Shown here piece by piece: positions 52,786-60,692 of a stretch of DNA of 64,000 bases (its first letter is position 1; every line of letters begins with the position of its first letter). The DNA is from Sodalis ligni (lineage in GTDB: Bacteria > Pseudomonadota > Gammaproteobacteria > Enterobacterales > Enterobacteriaceae), in contig NZ_CP075169.1 in NCBI RefSeq assembly GCF_016865525.2, forward strand, positions 186,001-250,000, written 5' to 3'. The position numbers and the translations under genes are program-made. Under the pieces are notes generated by a model. That model saw only the letters and a list, made by a program, of their open reading frames with translations, did not search any database and had not been told where the DNA came from.

Positions 52786-53595
52786 TTAACGAAACTTCAT
52801 GCTCACTTTTCTTTCCAACCCGCTTGCGATACCGAAGATCACCAGCGATAGCACTACGCCGATCAGGCTGACTTGCCAGGCCTGGTCGGTATCCATAATC
52901 TGTTGCGCTTTTGCCAGCCGGTAGCCCAGGCCGCGGGTGCCCAGCAGCCACTCGGCGGTCAGCGCGCCCACCACGCTGAGCATGGCGCTGATGCGCAGCG
53001 CGGTGATGATGTTCGGCACCGCGGCAGGCAAGGCCACGTGCAGATAATGCCGGCGTTTGCCGGCCCCCAGCACGTGGAGCAAATCCGCGGCCCCCGGCGG
53101 TATGCTGTCCAGGCCGGAGCGCGTCAGCACAAAGGCCGGAAAATAGGAAATCAGCGCGGCGATGACGATGATGGTGTAAAGGGTGTAGCCGAATATCGAC
53201 GCGACGATGGGAATCAGGGCGATGGACGGCAAGGTATTGAGCAAAATGGTCAGCGGCGTCAATACCCCCGACAGCATGGGAGAAAACCAGCTGAGGGAGG
53301 CCACCGTGATGCCTAGCAGCATTCCCAGGCCCAAGCCCGTACCGATGACCATCAGGGTGGTCAGCAGGTCGGGCAGGTATTGGGCGAATCCGGTCACCGT
53401 CCCGGCCAAGGTTTGCAGGGGGGAGGGGGCAATAAGCGCGGGAACATCGTCCAGCACCAGCCAACACTGCCACAGCAGGATGATCAGGCAGTAAGGCCAT
53501 ATCATTCGGATAAGTCCTGCGGCGGCCCGGCCGGCTCCGCGACCGATGTCCTTTGTGCCGGCGGGCGGCGGCGCGGGTACTTCTCTTGCGGCCAT
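52786..53595 (-). CDS. ABC transporter permease
   Basis: A 269-residue permease of the SsuC/TauC type with six segments; EAA loop LHVALPAAVPNIITALRISAML. The ATG at 53595 has AAGGGGG seven bases upstream; an earlier ATG 13 codons before has none. First gene of the operon permease-binding protein-ATPase-permease-VOC-hydrolase. Its promoter (53600-53700) holds the GGATA direct repeat shared with the 47-kb operon. Confidence 0.87.
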   Translation of the reverse strand: MAAREVPAPPPAGTKDIGRGAGRAAAGLIRMIWPYCLIILLWQCWLVLDDVPALIAPSPLQTLAGTVTGFAQYLPDLLTTLMVIGTGLGLGMLLGITVASLSWFSPMLSGVLTPLTILLNTLPSIALIPIVASIFGYTLYTIIVIAALISYFPAFVLTRSGLDSIPPGAADLLHVLGAGKRRHYLHVALPAAVPNIITALRISAMLSVVGALTAEWLLGTRGLGYRLAKAQQIMDTDQAWQVSLIGVVLSLVIFGIASGLERKVSMKFR

Positions 53596-53670
53596 AAAAA
53601 TCCCCCTTGTCCCGTTACGTCCAAAAAACTGCATTTTTTTCGCCCATGGCGGTTTGCACCGGTTTAATGC

Positions 53671-53692
53671 AATTTCGGATAAAATTTTGGAT
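53671..53692. promoter_or_regulatory. GGATA direct repeat, ABC operon promoter
   Basis: AATTTCGGAT and AATTTTGGAT (53671-53680, 53683-53692) are repeated with 12-bp spacing, about 80 bp upstream of the permease start. The 12-bp spacing and the GGATA-N2-ATTTTGGATA core equal those at 47379-47398, so one regulator probably binds both. Confidence 0.5.
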
Positions 53693-53707
53693 ATTTTGAA
53701 TTTTATG

Positions 53708-53736
53708 CAAAAGCCGCTCCAATTTCGGCGGCTTTA
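53708..53736 (-). terminator. Terminator after the FAH-family gene
   Basis: On the minus strand AGCCGC and GCGGCT pair around CGAAATTGGA and are followed by TTTTGC. It lies 33-61 bases after the stop of the FAH gene and before the promoter of the ABC operon. The T-run is short, so strength is uncertain; it could work in both directions. Confidence 0.5.
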
Positions 53737-53768
53737 CAGACAGAAGCAGTCTGTTTTTTGTACTTACC

Positions 53769-54647
53769 TTACTCGCGCAAGGCTAAAACGGGATTGACTA
53801 ACCTACCGATAGGCTGAATCTCAATCTCCACACGGTCGCCGTGACGCAGGAATCGGGGTGGAGTGAAACCGATTCCGACCCCGGCGCAGGTGCCGGTGGC
53901 GATGATATCGCCGCTCTCAAGGGACATGGTTCGGCTGATGGTTTCAATCAGCGTGGGGATATCGAAAATCAGGTCGGCAACGCCGGCATGCTGCCGCAGC
54001 TCGCCGTTGACCCAGGTTTTAAGCTGCAATTGCTCCGGGGCCGGGATTTCGTCCGCAGTGACGATGGCAGGCCCCATCGGGCAGTAGCCGTCCAGGCTTT
54101 TGCCCAGGAACCATTGGCGATGGGTCTGTTGCAGGGTGCGGGACGTCACGTCATTTACGATGGTATAGCCGAACACATGGGTAAGGGCGTCAGCTTTGGC
54201 GATATTACGGCCGCCCCGCCCTATTACCACCGCCAGTTCACCCTCGTAATCCGTGGATTCGCTGTAGTCGAGATAGGCGGGTATGGCCATCTCGGGGCCG
54301 ATGACCGACGACGGCGCCTTGGTAAAAATCACGGGGAATTCAGGGGTGTTTTCGCTGGCGCTGGCATCAAACCCGCTGGCCTGGAACTCCACGGCGTGCT
54401 GATGGTAGTTTTTACCGACGCATAGAATATTGCGCGCCGGGCGGGGAATCGGGGCCAGCAGCTGTACTCGGTCCAGCGCCACCCAGTCGCCATGGTCTTC
54501 GTCGGGGTTATCTATCTGTGCAAACCGCCGGATCAGATGCAGCATATCGCTGCCCGCCTCACCGGGAAAAGCCTGTACCGCGGTGCCGGCGGTATTAAGG
54601 CGGCCGACCCGCACCACTCCTTCCAAGGCATAACTCACCAATTTCAT
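53769..54647 (-). CDS. Fumarylacetoacetate hydrolase (FAH) family protein
   Basis: A 292-residue hydrolase/isomerase of the FAH family. The metal-binding acids are in STDYEGELAVVIG (E-x-E) and further Asp in the C-terminal half; family stretches NILCVGKNYHQHAVEF, HVFGYTIVNDVTSRTLQ, GKSLDGYCPMGPAIV and DIIATGTCAGVGIG are complete. Members hydrolyse fumarylpyruvate or hydrate/decarboxylate oxo-acids from ring cleavage, which fits the island. GAGGAG precedes the ATG. Upstream lie CCAA/TTGG repeats facing the GntR gene. Confidence 0.88.
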   Translation of the reverse strand: MKLVSYALEGVVRVGRLNTAGTAVQAFPGEAGSDMLHLIRRFAQIDNPDEDHGDWVALDRVQLLAPIPRPARNILCVGKNYHQHAVEFQASGFDASASENTPEFPVIFTKAPSSVIGPEMAIPAYLDYSESTDYEGELAVVIGRGGRNIAKADALTHVFGYTIVNDVTSRTLQQTHRQWFLGKSLDGYCPMGPAIVTADEIPAPEQLQLKTWVNGELRQHAGVADLIFDIPTLIETISRTMSLESGDIIATGTCAGVGIGFTPPRFLRHGDRVEIEIQPIGRLVNPVLALRE

Positions 54648-54718
54648 GATTGGTTTTTCTCCTCTATGATCTCTGTAACGAGAAATGACAGCCTAGACCT
54701 TCCGGCACCCATATTCAA

Positions 54719-54767
54719 CCAATATTGAATTGGACTGCATAATTGGCTTGATTGGGCTGAAATTGGC
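54719..54767. promoter_or_regulatory. CCAA/TTGG operator cluster upstream of FAH gene
   Basis: CCAATATTGAATTGG (54719-54733) is followed by three more ATTGG boxes to 54767. Similar elements occur before the GntR gene itself and before the reductase gene, so this is a candidate binding region for that GntR. Confidence 0.45.
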
Positions 54768-54961
54768 TATTCCCCTTGGCAAACCGGCGGATTGCGCGGC
54801 GCGCTCGCACTGAATCAGCCCATCAACTGCCGCCACCGATAACCTTTTGCACCTTTTGAAGGCAATACTCGTCTTCAATGGCGCAAAACAAGGGGGAACT
54901 GATTCATATTTAGCGCTCCGTAATCAGGATATGGTATCCTAATCTACGTTTCGGGCCGCCG

Positions 54962-54985
54962 TTGGTTGTTCCAATGGGTAACCAA
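54962..54985. promoter_or_regulatory. TTGGTT/AACCAA inverted repeat before GntR gene
   Basis: TTGGTT and AACCAA are complementary, separated by 12 bases that contain another CCAA. Located 95 bp before the GntR start; self-regulation is inferred. Confidence 0.4.
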
Positions 54986-55080
54986 TCCATATCGGCCTGT
55001 TTTCCACCATTCCCGTACCGCAGGGTTCACGTCCCCTGGCAAACCCGCCGGGCCGTCGGCCGGCTCTGAAGGAGATCCCT

Positions 55081-55818
55081 ATGAAACCCGCTATGGAAGC
55101 ACAATCGGCAGCATCCTCGTCATCGACGTCCGCCAGGATTAAAACAAAAACGCATTCCGTTGCCGATCAGATCAAATCCTACCTGGTCCAGTTGGATCTG
55201 GCGAAAGGCGCGCGGCTGCCCGCCGAGCGGGAGCTGGCCCAGGCGCTGGGGATTACGCGCTCGATTTTGCGCCGGGGGCTGGATCAGCTTGATGCGGAAG
55301 GCTTTATCTGGCGTCATGTCGGCAAGGGCACATTCATCGGTTCGTCCCCCGCCGGTACTGCTTCCCTCAGCGCCGGTATGGACAGCTACATGAACCCGCA
55401 CGATTTAATGGAAGTGCGGCTTTTCCTGGAGCCTCCCGCCGTGGGCCTGGCGGCCATTCGCGCCACCACCGCCGAGCTCGATGAAATCCAGGCCTGCCTG
55501 GAGAATTCCCTGAAAGCCTCTACGGCGCTGGAATATGAACATTGGGACGGACGTTTGCACCGGGCCATCATCAAAAGCACGAAAAATTTGCTGTTGGTGA
55601 AAATCGGCGAATTGTTCGAGTCGGCGCGGGACGAACGGGTCTGGGGTAAGCTCAAGGAGCGCTCCTCCACCCCCGAGCGGCGCGAGCACTATAGCCGGCA
55701 GCACCGGGCCATCGTGAACGCGCTGCTCGATCGTAACCGTCATGAAGCCGAGTCGCAAATGCGCGAACACCTTATCGATGTTCAGACCGATCTGCTGCGG
55801 GCCAGCGGACAGGCCTAG
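55081..55818 (+). CDS. GntR-family regulator (FCD/FadR type)
   Basis: A 245-residue regulator. After a Ser/Ala-rich start comes the winged helix SVADQIKSYLVQLDLAKGAR, LPAERELAQALGITRSILRR, GLDQLDAEGFIWRHVGKGTF; the FCD domain follows (about 100-240; EVRLFLEPPAVGLAAIRAT, HWDGRLHRAIIKSTKN, HRAIVNALLDRN). AAGGAG precedes the ATG. It is divergent from FAH and upstream of the reductase gene, and CCAA/TTGG elements near all three starts make it the probable local regulator. Confidence 0.88.
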   Translation: MKPAMEAQSAASSSSTSARIKTKTHSVADQIKSYLVQLDLAKGARLPAERELAQALGITRSILRRGLDQLDAEGFIWRHVGKGTFIGSSPAGTASLSAGMDSYMNPHDLMEVRLFLEPPAVGLAAIRATTAELDEIQACLENSLKASTALEYEHWDGRLHRAIIKSTKNLLLVKIGELFESARDERVWGKLKERSSTPERREHYSRQHRAIVNALLDRNRHEAESQMREHLIDVQTDLLRASGQA

Positions 55819-56153
55819 CGAGATCGGGCGGGCCTTCGGGGCGCGGGGCCGCCACCGCTATGCCATGATGAACAATTTATTTGCCCGGACCCGCCGGTCG
55901 TATAACCTTTTTAAAACCAATTTGGCATTAATTAAACCAATTTGGAGCCAATTTGCCTGTTTTATGCATGCAGCATTGGCGCTATCCCTGTTACAGCGTG
56001 TTTAATCTAAATTTTGTATAATCTCCCCGCTGTTTGTCCCTGACTTTGTCAAACCATTACAATATTGGTTGATTTCATCTCGGACCGAAGGCTATAGTTA
56101 TCGCCGGGCGCTGACGTGCAGCTGGTTATCCGTAGGTGGCAGAGGTTTTGAAC
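55819..56153. other. Spacer before the oxygenase reductase gene
   Basis: 335 bases with no gene. It includes an AT-rich part with a set of CCAATTTGG boxes (55917-55956) and a later CAATATTGG (56060-56068), then the reductase leader with AGAGG before the ATG. Confidence 0.5.
55917..55956. promoter_or_regulatory. CCAATTTGG repeats upstream of reductase gene
   Basis: CCAATTTGG at 55917-55925 and 55937-55945 are 20 bp apart (two helical turns), followed by CCAATTTGC at 55948-55956. They resemble the sites near the FAH and GntR starts. Cooperative binding of a dimeric regulator is inferred. Confidence 0.5.
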
Positions 56154-57110
56154 ATGACCCATTCTCCCGACACTCTCGCCGTAAGATTGGTGCGCGTTAC
56201 GTATCTTACGGAGCATGTCAGCCTGTTTGAATTCGCCTCGCTGGACGGCGCCCCATTGCCGACCGCCGCCGCCGGCGCGCATATCGCTCTGCAACTGCCG
56301 AACCTGGGGGAACGCGCCTATTCCCTGGTTACCGACAGCAGACATCCCGAGCGCTACGCCATCGCCGTGAAGCGCGAACCGGCCGGACGGGGCGGTTCGC
56401 GGCATATGCACGATGTGCTCAGGGTGGGGCAGGTGATTACCGTCACCCCGCCGCGCAATCTGTTTGAACTTAACGAGCAGGCGGAGGAAACGCTGCTGTT
56501 CGCCGGCGGTATCGGCGTCACGCCGATCCTGAGCATGGCCCGCCGTCTGCAAGCCCTTAACCGTCCGTTCAGGTTCTTCTATTCCAGCCGCTCCCGTATC
56601 CATGCGCCGTTTCTTGAAGAGATCGCCTGTCTTCCCGACAGTCATTGCCGTTTTGGCGATGAACACGGGCGCGATCCCTCCTTCGGGCAGACCCTCGCCG
56701 GCACCTCGAGAAATGCCCATCTCTACTGCTGCGGTCCGGTGCCGATGATGGACGACTTTCTGACGGCTGCCCGCGCCGCCGGTTTTGCCGAGGAACATAT
56801 TCATGTGGAATATTTCGCCGCCAAGGAGACGCCGGCCCTAACGGGCGGTTTTGTGGTGAAACTGGCCCGCAGTAACCGCAGCCTGACGGTGAAGCCCGGA
56901 CAATCCATATTGTCGGCCCTTCGTGCCGCCGGCGTGGCCATGACCACGTCCTGTGAACAGGGGATTTGCGGCGCCTGCGAAGTCCGGGTGCTTTCAGGCC
57001 TGCCGGATCATCGCGACAGCGTTTTGACGGATGAGGAGAAACTGGCCAACCAAACCATGATGGTGTGCTGTTCCGGCGCGTTAAGCGGTGAACTCGTCCT
57101 GGATTTATAA
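56154..57110 (+). CDS. PDR-type reductase of a Rieske oxygenase (FMN/NAD/[2Fe-2S])
   Basis: A 318-residue electron-transfer protein of the phthalate dioxygenase reductase type: flavin-binding barrel with ERAYSLVTDSRHPERYAIAV, nucleotide domain LLFAGGIGVTPILSMARRLQ and a C-terminal plant-type ferredoxin TTSCEQGICGACEVRVL with the fourth Cys in MVCCSGALSG. It would pass NADH electrons to the Rieske oxygenase 10 kb away. ATG 56154 has AGAGG upstream; a GTG six codons before is less likely. Followed closely by an amidohydrolase-like gene. Confidence 0.9.
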   Translation: MTHSPDTLAVRLVRVTYLTEHVSLFEFASLDGAPLPTAAAGAHIALQLPNLGERAYSLVTDSRHPERYAIAVKREPAGRGGSRHMHDVLRVGQVITVTPPRNLFELNEQAEETLLFAGGIGVTPILSMARRLQALNRPFRFFYSSRSRIHAPFLEEIACLPDSHCRFGDEHGRDPSFGQTLAGTSRNAHLYCCGPVPMMDDFLTAARAAGFAEEHIHVEYFAAKETPALTGGFVVKLARSNRSLTVKPGQSILSALRAAGVAMTTSCEQGICGACEVRVLSGLPDHRDSVLTDEEKLANQTMMVCCSGALSGELVLDL

Positions 57111-57197
57111 CGGCCCTTGCGCCGCCGCCGGTACATTGTCGGCAGCGGTACGTTCAATTGTGGCACCGGCCACCCAGCAAAAGGAATATCCAGCGCC

Positions 57198-58307
57198 ATG
57201 ACGCAGAACAGGCTTTTTACCACCGTGCATGATGTACTCGATCCCCTGACCGGATTCCGCCACTCTTTACGCTGGCCCGCCGGCGGCGCGCTGCTTCGGG
57301 CGGATGCCTGGCCGAAAGGGCAAGGGCGGGATATCGACGGCAGCCATTTGTGGGTGCTGCCGGCGCTGTATGATGCCGATGCCCATTTGCCCATGGTGCC
57401 GTTCGGGGTCCGTCAGAGCGATTTGTACCGCGCCATGGCGGGGGGGATAGGTCAGATGAACGTCGCGCTGCCCTGGCAGCAGGCCAAACACTTCACGCTG
57501 CGGGAACTGGTTAACGACAGCGCCGGGTATTTCCCGGCCATCATACCGGTGCTCTCGGTCTCGCCGAATGAGGACAGTCGCGATTTCCCGCAATGGCTCA
57601 AGCAATATGCCGGGGAGGTAAAAGAGTGCCTGCCGTCGGTCTGTAAACTCTATTCCTACGATCCGCATTTCGAGCGCAATCTGGAGGCGGTGTGGCAGGC
57701 CGGGCTCAAGGCGGTGGTGTGGAACTCTACCGACGAAGCCCTTGAGCGTCTGGTGGTCAATGCCAATGCTTCGGGCCGGCCGCTGCATCTGCGGCACGCC
57801 GTTTCGGCCGGCATGATTGGTGTGATGCGCCGTGCCCGTCAGGCCACGCTGCAAAGCAGCCCGCATTTTCTGCTGCCGCTGGGGAAGGGTAAGCGAGAGT
57901 CCCTCACCGTTTTGCCTCCGCCCCGTCCGCCGGAGGATATCCAATCTCTGGCGGACAGCGTTTTAGACCAGGTGGATTTGCTTTCCAGCGACCATGGCGC
58001 GCCGCATCAGAGCGGCATTTCAGTCGGGCCGGGCTTGCAAACCCAGCAGCATTTTCTGCCGGTGCTGCTTACCCTTTGCGAACGTTATTCCTGGCCGCTG
58101 GAGTCCATATTGGCCAAAGTAACCCGGGCGCCGGCGAAGATTTTCGGCACTCGCGTGCCGCAGGGGGTGCTGCTGGTGGATCCTGATTACCGGGAAACCG
58201 TCGCTCCCTGGCCGAACCAGGCTTCGGACCGCGCGCCTTATGAGGGGCTGGAATTGACCGGCCGGGTATTGGCTATTAGCAATGACCGGCAGGTTTTGCT
58301 GGTGTAG
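57198..58307 (+). CDS. Amidohydrolase/dihydroorotase-like protein
   Basis: A 369-residue protein with the general plan of cyclic amidohydrolases: a beta start, WVLPALYDADAHLPM in place of the H-x-H strand, LRHAVSAG near 206, and SSDHGAPHQSG near 268, then CERYSWPLESILAKVTRAPA and KIFGT typical of the C-terminal part. The first metal motif H-x-H is D-A-D-A-H here, so metal binding and activity may be changed. AAGGA lies upstream of ATG 57198. It follows the reductase gene by 87 bp and ends the island before the repeat array. A role on a cyclic amide or lactone is possible but unproven. Confidence 0.6.
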   Translation: MTQNRLFTTVHDVLDPLTGFRHSLRWPAGGALLRADAWPKGQGRDIDGSHLWVLPALYDADAHLPMVPFGVRQSDLYRAMAGGIGQMNVALPWQQAKHFTLRELVNDSAGYFPAIIPVLSVSPNEDSRDFPQWLKQYAGEVKECLPSVCKLYSYDPHFERNLEAVWQAGLKAVVWNSTDEALERLVVNANASGRPLHLRHAVSAGMIGVMRRARQATLQSSPHFLLPLGKGKRESLTVLPPPRPPEDIQSLADSVLDQVDLLSSDHGAPHQSGISVGPGLQTQQHFLPVLLTLCERYSWPLESILAKVTRAPAKIFGTRVPQGVLLVDPDYRETVAPWPNQASDRAPYEGLELTGRVLAISNDRQVLLV

Positions 58308-58312
58308 GCGCA

Positions 58313-58680
58313 GCCACGATCTCCCTTTAACACGTACGGTTCAGGCCTTGGTGGTAGCGGGCCTACCGCGCTGAGGGGCGCTCGGTCGGGCAGAAAAACC
58401 ATGCCCGATTCGACCCCACCAGCACGGTCTCCCTTTAACACGTACGGTTCAGGCCTTGGTGGTAGCGGGCCTACCGCGCTGAGGGGCGCTCGGTCGGGCA
58501 GAAAAACCATGCCCGATTCGACCCCATCAGCACGGTCTCCCTTTAACACGCACGGTTCAGGCCTTGGTGGTAGCGGGCCTACCGCGCTGTGGGGCGCTCT
58601 GTCGGGCAGAAAAACCATGCCCGATTCGACCCCATCAGCACGGTTTCCCTTTAACACGTACGGTTCAAGCCTTGGTGGTC
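58313..58680. repeat. Four-copy 108-bp tandem repeat array (inverted relative to 32.8 kb)
   Basis: The core CTCCCTTTAACACG recurs at 58321, 58429, 58537 and (as TTCCCTTTAACACG) 58645, each 108 bp apart. Read on the other strand the units match the 32.8-kb array. The hairpin stem here is TCGGGCA/TGCCCGA with a 9-base loop (58386-58408), different in two paired positions from the other array yet still fully paired. An open frame across it with a 36-residue period is a by-product of the 108-bp period. The last copy breaks off into the panM end. Confidence 0.92.
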
Positions 58681-58699
58681 GGAGGATTTTCCTGCCGCT

Positions 58700-59101
58700 T
58701 CAGCGCCTTTTATGCCAGCCGTCCTGCTCCAGGCAAAATCCGCAGGCGGCCATGAATTGCTCCATTACCGCCCGATCTTCCATCGGCTGGGCGCCGCTTA
58801 ACCACCAGTGATTGATCTCCGGCAACTGTCGCTGTGCTTCATTGAACAAATACAATCCCACGCCGCGGCGCCGGGTTACCGGCCGCACCAGGGGCGAGAC
58901 CAGCCTGCCTTCGCCCCATTCGTTATCAATGACCACCTGTACCGCGCCCAGCAACCGATCGTTGAACCTGGCGGCAAATACCGCATAGGAAGGTGAGAGT
59001 TTACCCGCCAGGGCGGCGATATCCTGTTCCGGCCATATTTTGGCCAGATCAATTTTATCCTGTTCGGTAAAATCGGAGAGTCGTTCGATTGTCAATTTCA
59101 T
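58700..59101 (-). CDS. panM: PanD regulatory factor PanM/PanZ
   Basis: A 133-residue GNAT-fold protein that binds acetyl-CoA and triggers maturation of aspartate decarboxylase PanD, then limits it, in pantothenate synthesis. It aligns with E. coli PanM (127 residues): MKLTIERLSDFTEQDKIDLA, KIWPE, YAVFAARFNDRLLGAV, VRPVTRRRGVGLYLF, and a C-terminal ACGFCLEQDGWHK. Start at 59101 by homology; no strong ribosome site. It is divergent from livK. Confidence 0.92.
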   Translation of the reverse strand: MKLTIERLSDFTEQDKIDLAKIWPEQDIAALAGKLSPSYAVFAARFNDRLLGAVQVVIDNEWGEGRLVSPLVRPVTRRRGVGLYLFNEAQRQLPEINHWWLSGAQPMEDRAVMEQFMAACGFCLEQDGWHKRR

Positions 59102-59503
59102 GCGTGTAATCACTTAAAGACGTAAAGGAATAATGTAGCGAATTTGTTTATAAAAGATTATGTAAATCTTGCTATCGCAAAACCTCAAGAAACCTTATGT
59201 CATTCAAACATTTTCGGAGCAATTAAACTTACATAAAATGACAATCTAGCATGACTATCTGAAAGATTATCGAATGATGGATAATTATACCATTATTTTG
59301 TGCTGCCAATGCAGGTTATTTCTTAAAGTATAAGTTGATTTACAGCATAATATTTCTGTTTAATAATATGAAAATAAAAGCTTATTTTGGATCTTGCGTT
59401 CCAGAAGGCTAAATCATTATTACGTATAATAAAAACATCTGGTTGCCGTGGAAAGCCGGTTAATAATCAGACAGCAAACACAACAAACATGGAGAAAAGG
59501 TGG
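59102..59503. other. AT-rich livK promoter region
   Basis: 402 bases, very AT-rich (59100-59450). In E. coli the liv genes are repressed by Lrp with leucine, which binds AT-rich leader DNA; the composition suits this but no definite site was picked. TATAAT-like boxes occur near 59340-59370. The ATG-rich run GGAGAAAAGGTGG precedes livK. Confidence 0.5.
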
Positions 59504-60613
59504 ATGAAATTCAACAAAGGTAACGCTTTGCTGGCCGGTTGTATGGCCATGGCGATGAGCCATACTGTCTGGGCGCAGGATATCAAGGTAGCGGTTGTCG
59601 GTGCAATGTCCGGTCCGGTTGCCCAATATGGCGACATGGAATTTACCGGCGCGCGTCAGGCGATTGCCGATATTAATGCCAAAGGCGGCATAAAAGGCAA
59701 TAAACTGGTGGCGGTGGAATACGACGACGCCTGTGATCCGAAACAGGCGGTGGCGGTGGCCAATAAGGTGATTAATGACGGCATAAAATATGTCATCGGC
59801 CATCTGTGCTCTTCCTCCACGCAGCCGGCGTCGGATATCTATGAAGACGAAGGGGTCATCATGATCACCCCGGCGGCCACCAATGCCGATCTCACCACGC
59901 GCGGCTATAAAATGATTCTGCGCACCACCGGCCTGGATTCGGATCAGGGCCCCACCGCCGCGAAATATATCCTCGATGAGGTCAAACCCAAACGCATCGC
60001 CGTGGTCCATGACAAACAGCAATATGGTGAAGGGTTGGCCCGCGCCGTGCAGGACAGCCTGAAGAAAAACGGCGGCAACGTGGTGCTGTTTGAGGGCATC
60101 ACCGCCGGCGACAAGGATTTTTCCACCCTGGTGGCGCGTCTGAAGAAAGAAAACGTCGATTTTGTTTATTTCGGCGGTTACTACCCGGAAATGGGGCAAA
60201 TCCTGCGGCAGTCCAGGCAAGCCGGCCTGAATATCCAGTTCATGGGGCCGGAAGGGGTGGGTAACTCATCGCTGTCCAATATTGCCGGCGCCGCCTCCGA
60301 GGGCATGCTGGTGACCCTGCCGAAGCGTTATGACCAGGTGCCTTCCAACCAGCCGATTGTCGCCGAGTTCAAAGCCAAAAAACTGGATTATACCGGGCCT
60401 TTCGTCTGGACGACCTATGCGGCGGTGCAGTCCCTCACCACCGGCATGGAACGGGCCGGCATGGATCCGGCGGATATCGTGAAGAACCTCAAAGCCAACT
60501 CGGTGGATACCGTGATGGGACCGCTGAGCTGGGATGATAAAGGCGATCTGAAAGGTTTCGAATTCGGTGTATTCAAATGGCATGCAGACGGCACTTCCAC
60601 CGCGGTGAAGTAA
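59504..60613 (+). CDS. livK: Branched-chain amino-acid binding protein LivK
   Basis: A 369-residue periplasmic binding protein for leucine (LivK) or leucine/isoleucine/valine. The signal peptide is [20 protein letters not shown] then TVWA, cleaved before QDIKV; the mature protein ([57 protein letters not shown]) aligns fully with E. coli LivK/LivJ. Place and the SHT signal segment favour LivK. ATG 59504 is preferred; 59489 is possible. livJ is absent from its usual place before panM. Confidence 0.92.
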   Translation: MKFNKGNALLAGCMAMAMSHTVWAQDIKVAVVGAMSGPVAQYGDMEFTGARQAIADINAKGGIKGNKLVAVEYDDACDPKQAVAVANKVINDGIKYVIGHLCSSSTQPASDIYEDEGVIMITPAATNADLTTRGYKMILRTTGLDSDQGPTAAKYILDEVKPKRIAVVHDKQQYGEGLARAVQDSLKKNGGNVVLFEGITAGDKDFSTLVARLKKENVDFVYFGGYYPEMGQILRQSRQAGLNIQFMGPEGVGNSSLSNIAGAASEGMLVTLPKRYDQVPSNQPIVAEFKAKKLDYTGPFVWTTYAAVQSLTTGMERAGMDPADIVKNLKANSVDTVMGPLSWDDKGDLKGFEFGVFKWHADGTSTAVK

Positions 60614-60644
60614 TCTGCTCCCTCCCCTTGTCTTAAAAAATCGT

Positions 60645-60675
60645 CGCCCCCGGCATCAGTCCCGCGCCGGGGGCG
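60645..60675 (+). promoter_or_regulatory. Strong hairpin between livK and livH
   Basis: CGCCCCCGGC and GCCGGGGGCG are exact complements around 11 bases. There is no T-run, so it is more likely a stabiliser of the abundant livK mRNA or a processing/attenuation point than a true terminator, in line with higher need for binding protein than permease. Confidence 0.65.
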
Positions 60676-60692
60676 GCTACAAAGGTTATGGT

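Larger units (their letters stand above)
54648..55080. other. Divergent FAH / GntR control region
   Basis: 433 bases between divergent genes. Near FAH are several ATTGG repeats (54719-54767) including CCAATATTGAATTGG; near the GntR gene is TTGGTT...AACCAA (54962-54985). AAGGAGATC is the GntR ribosome site. No gene is seen. Confidence 0.5.

Noticed and set aside
58401..58811. 136-codon open frame with 36-residue repeats
   Set aside because: The repeat follows from the 108-bp period (divisible by three) of the intergenic array, and the end overlaps panM antisense; no ribosome site.
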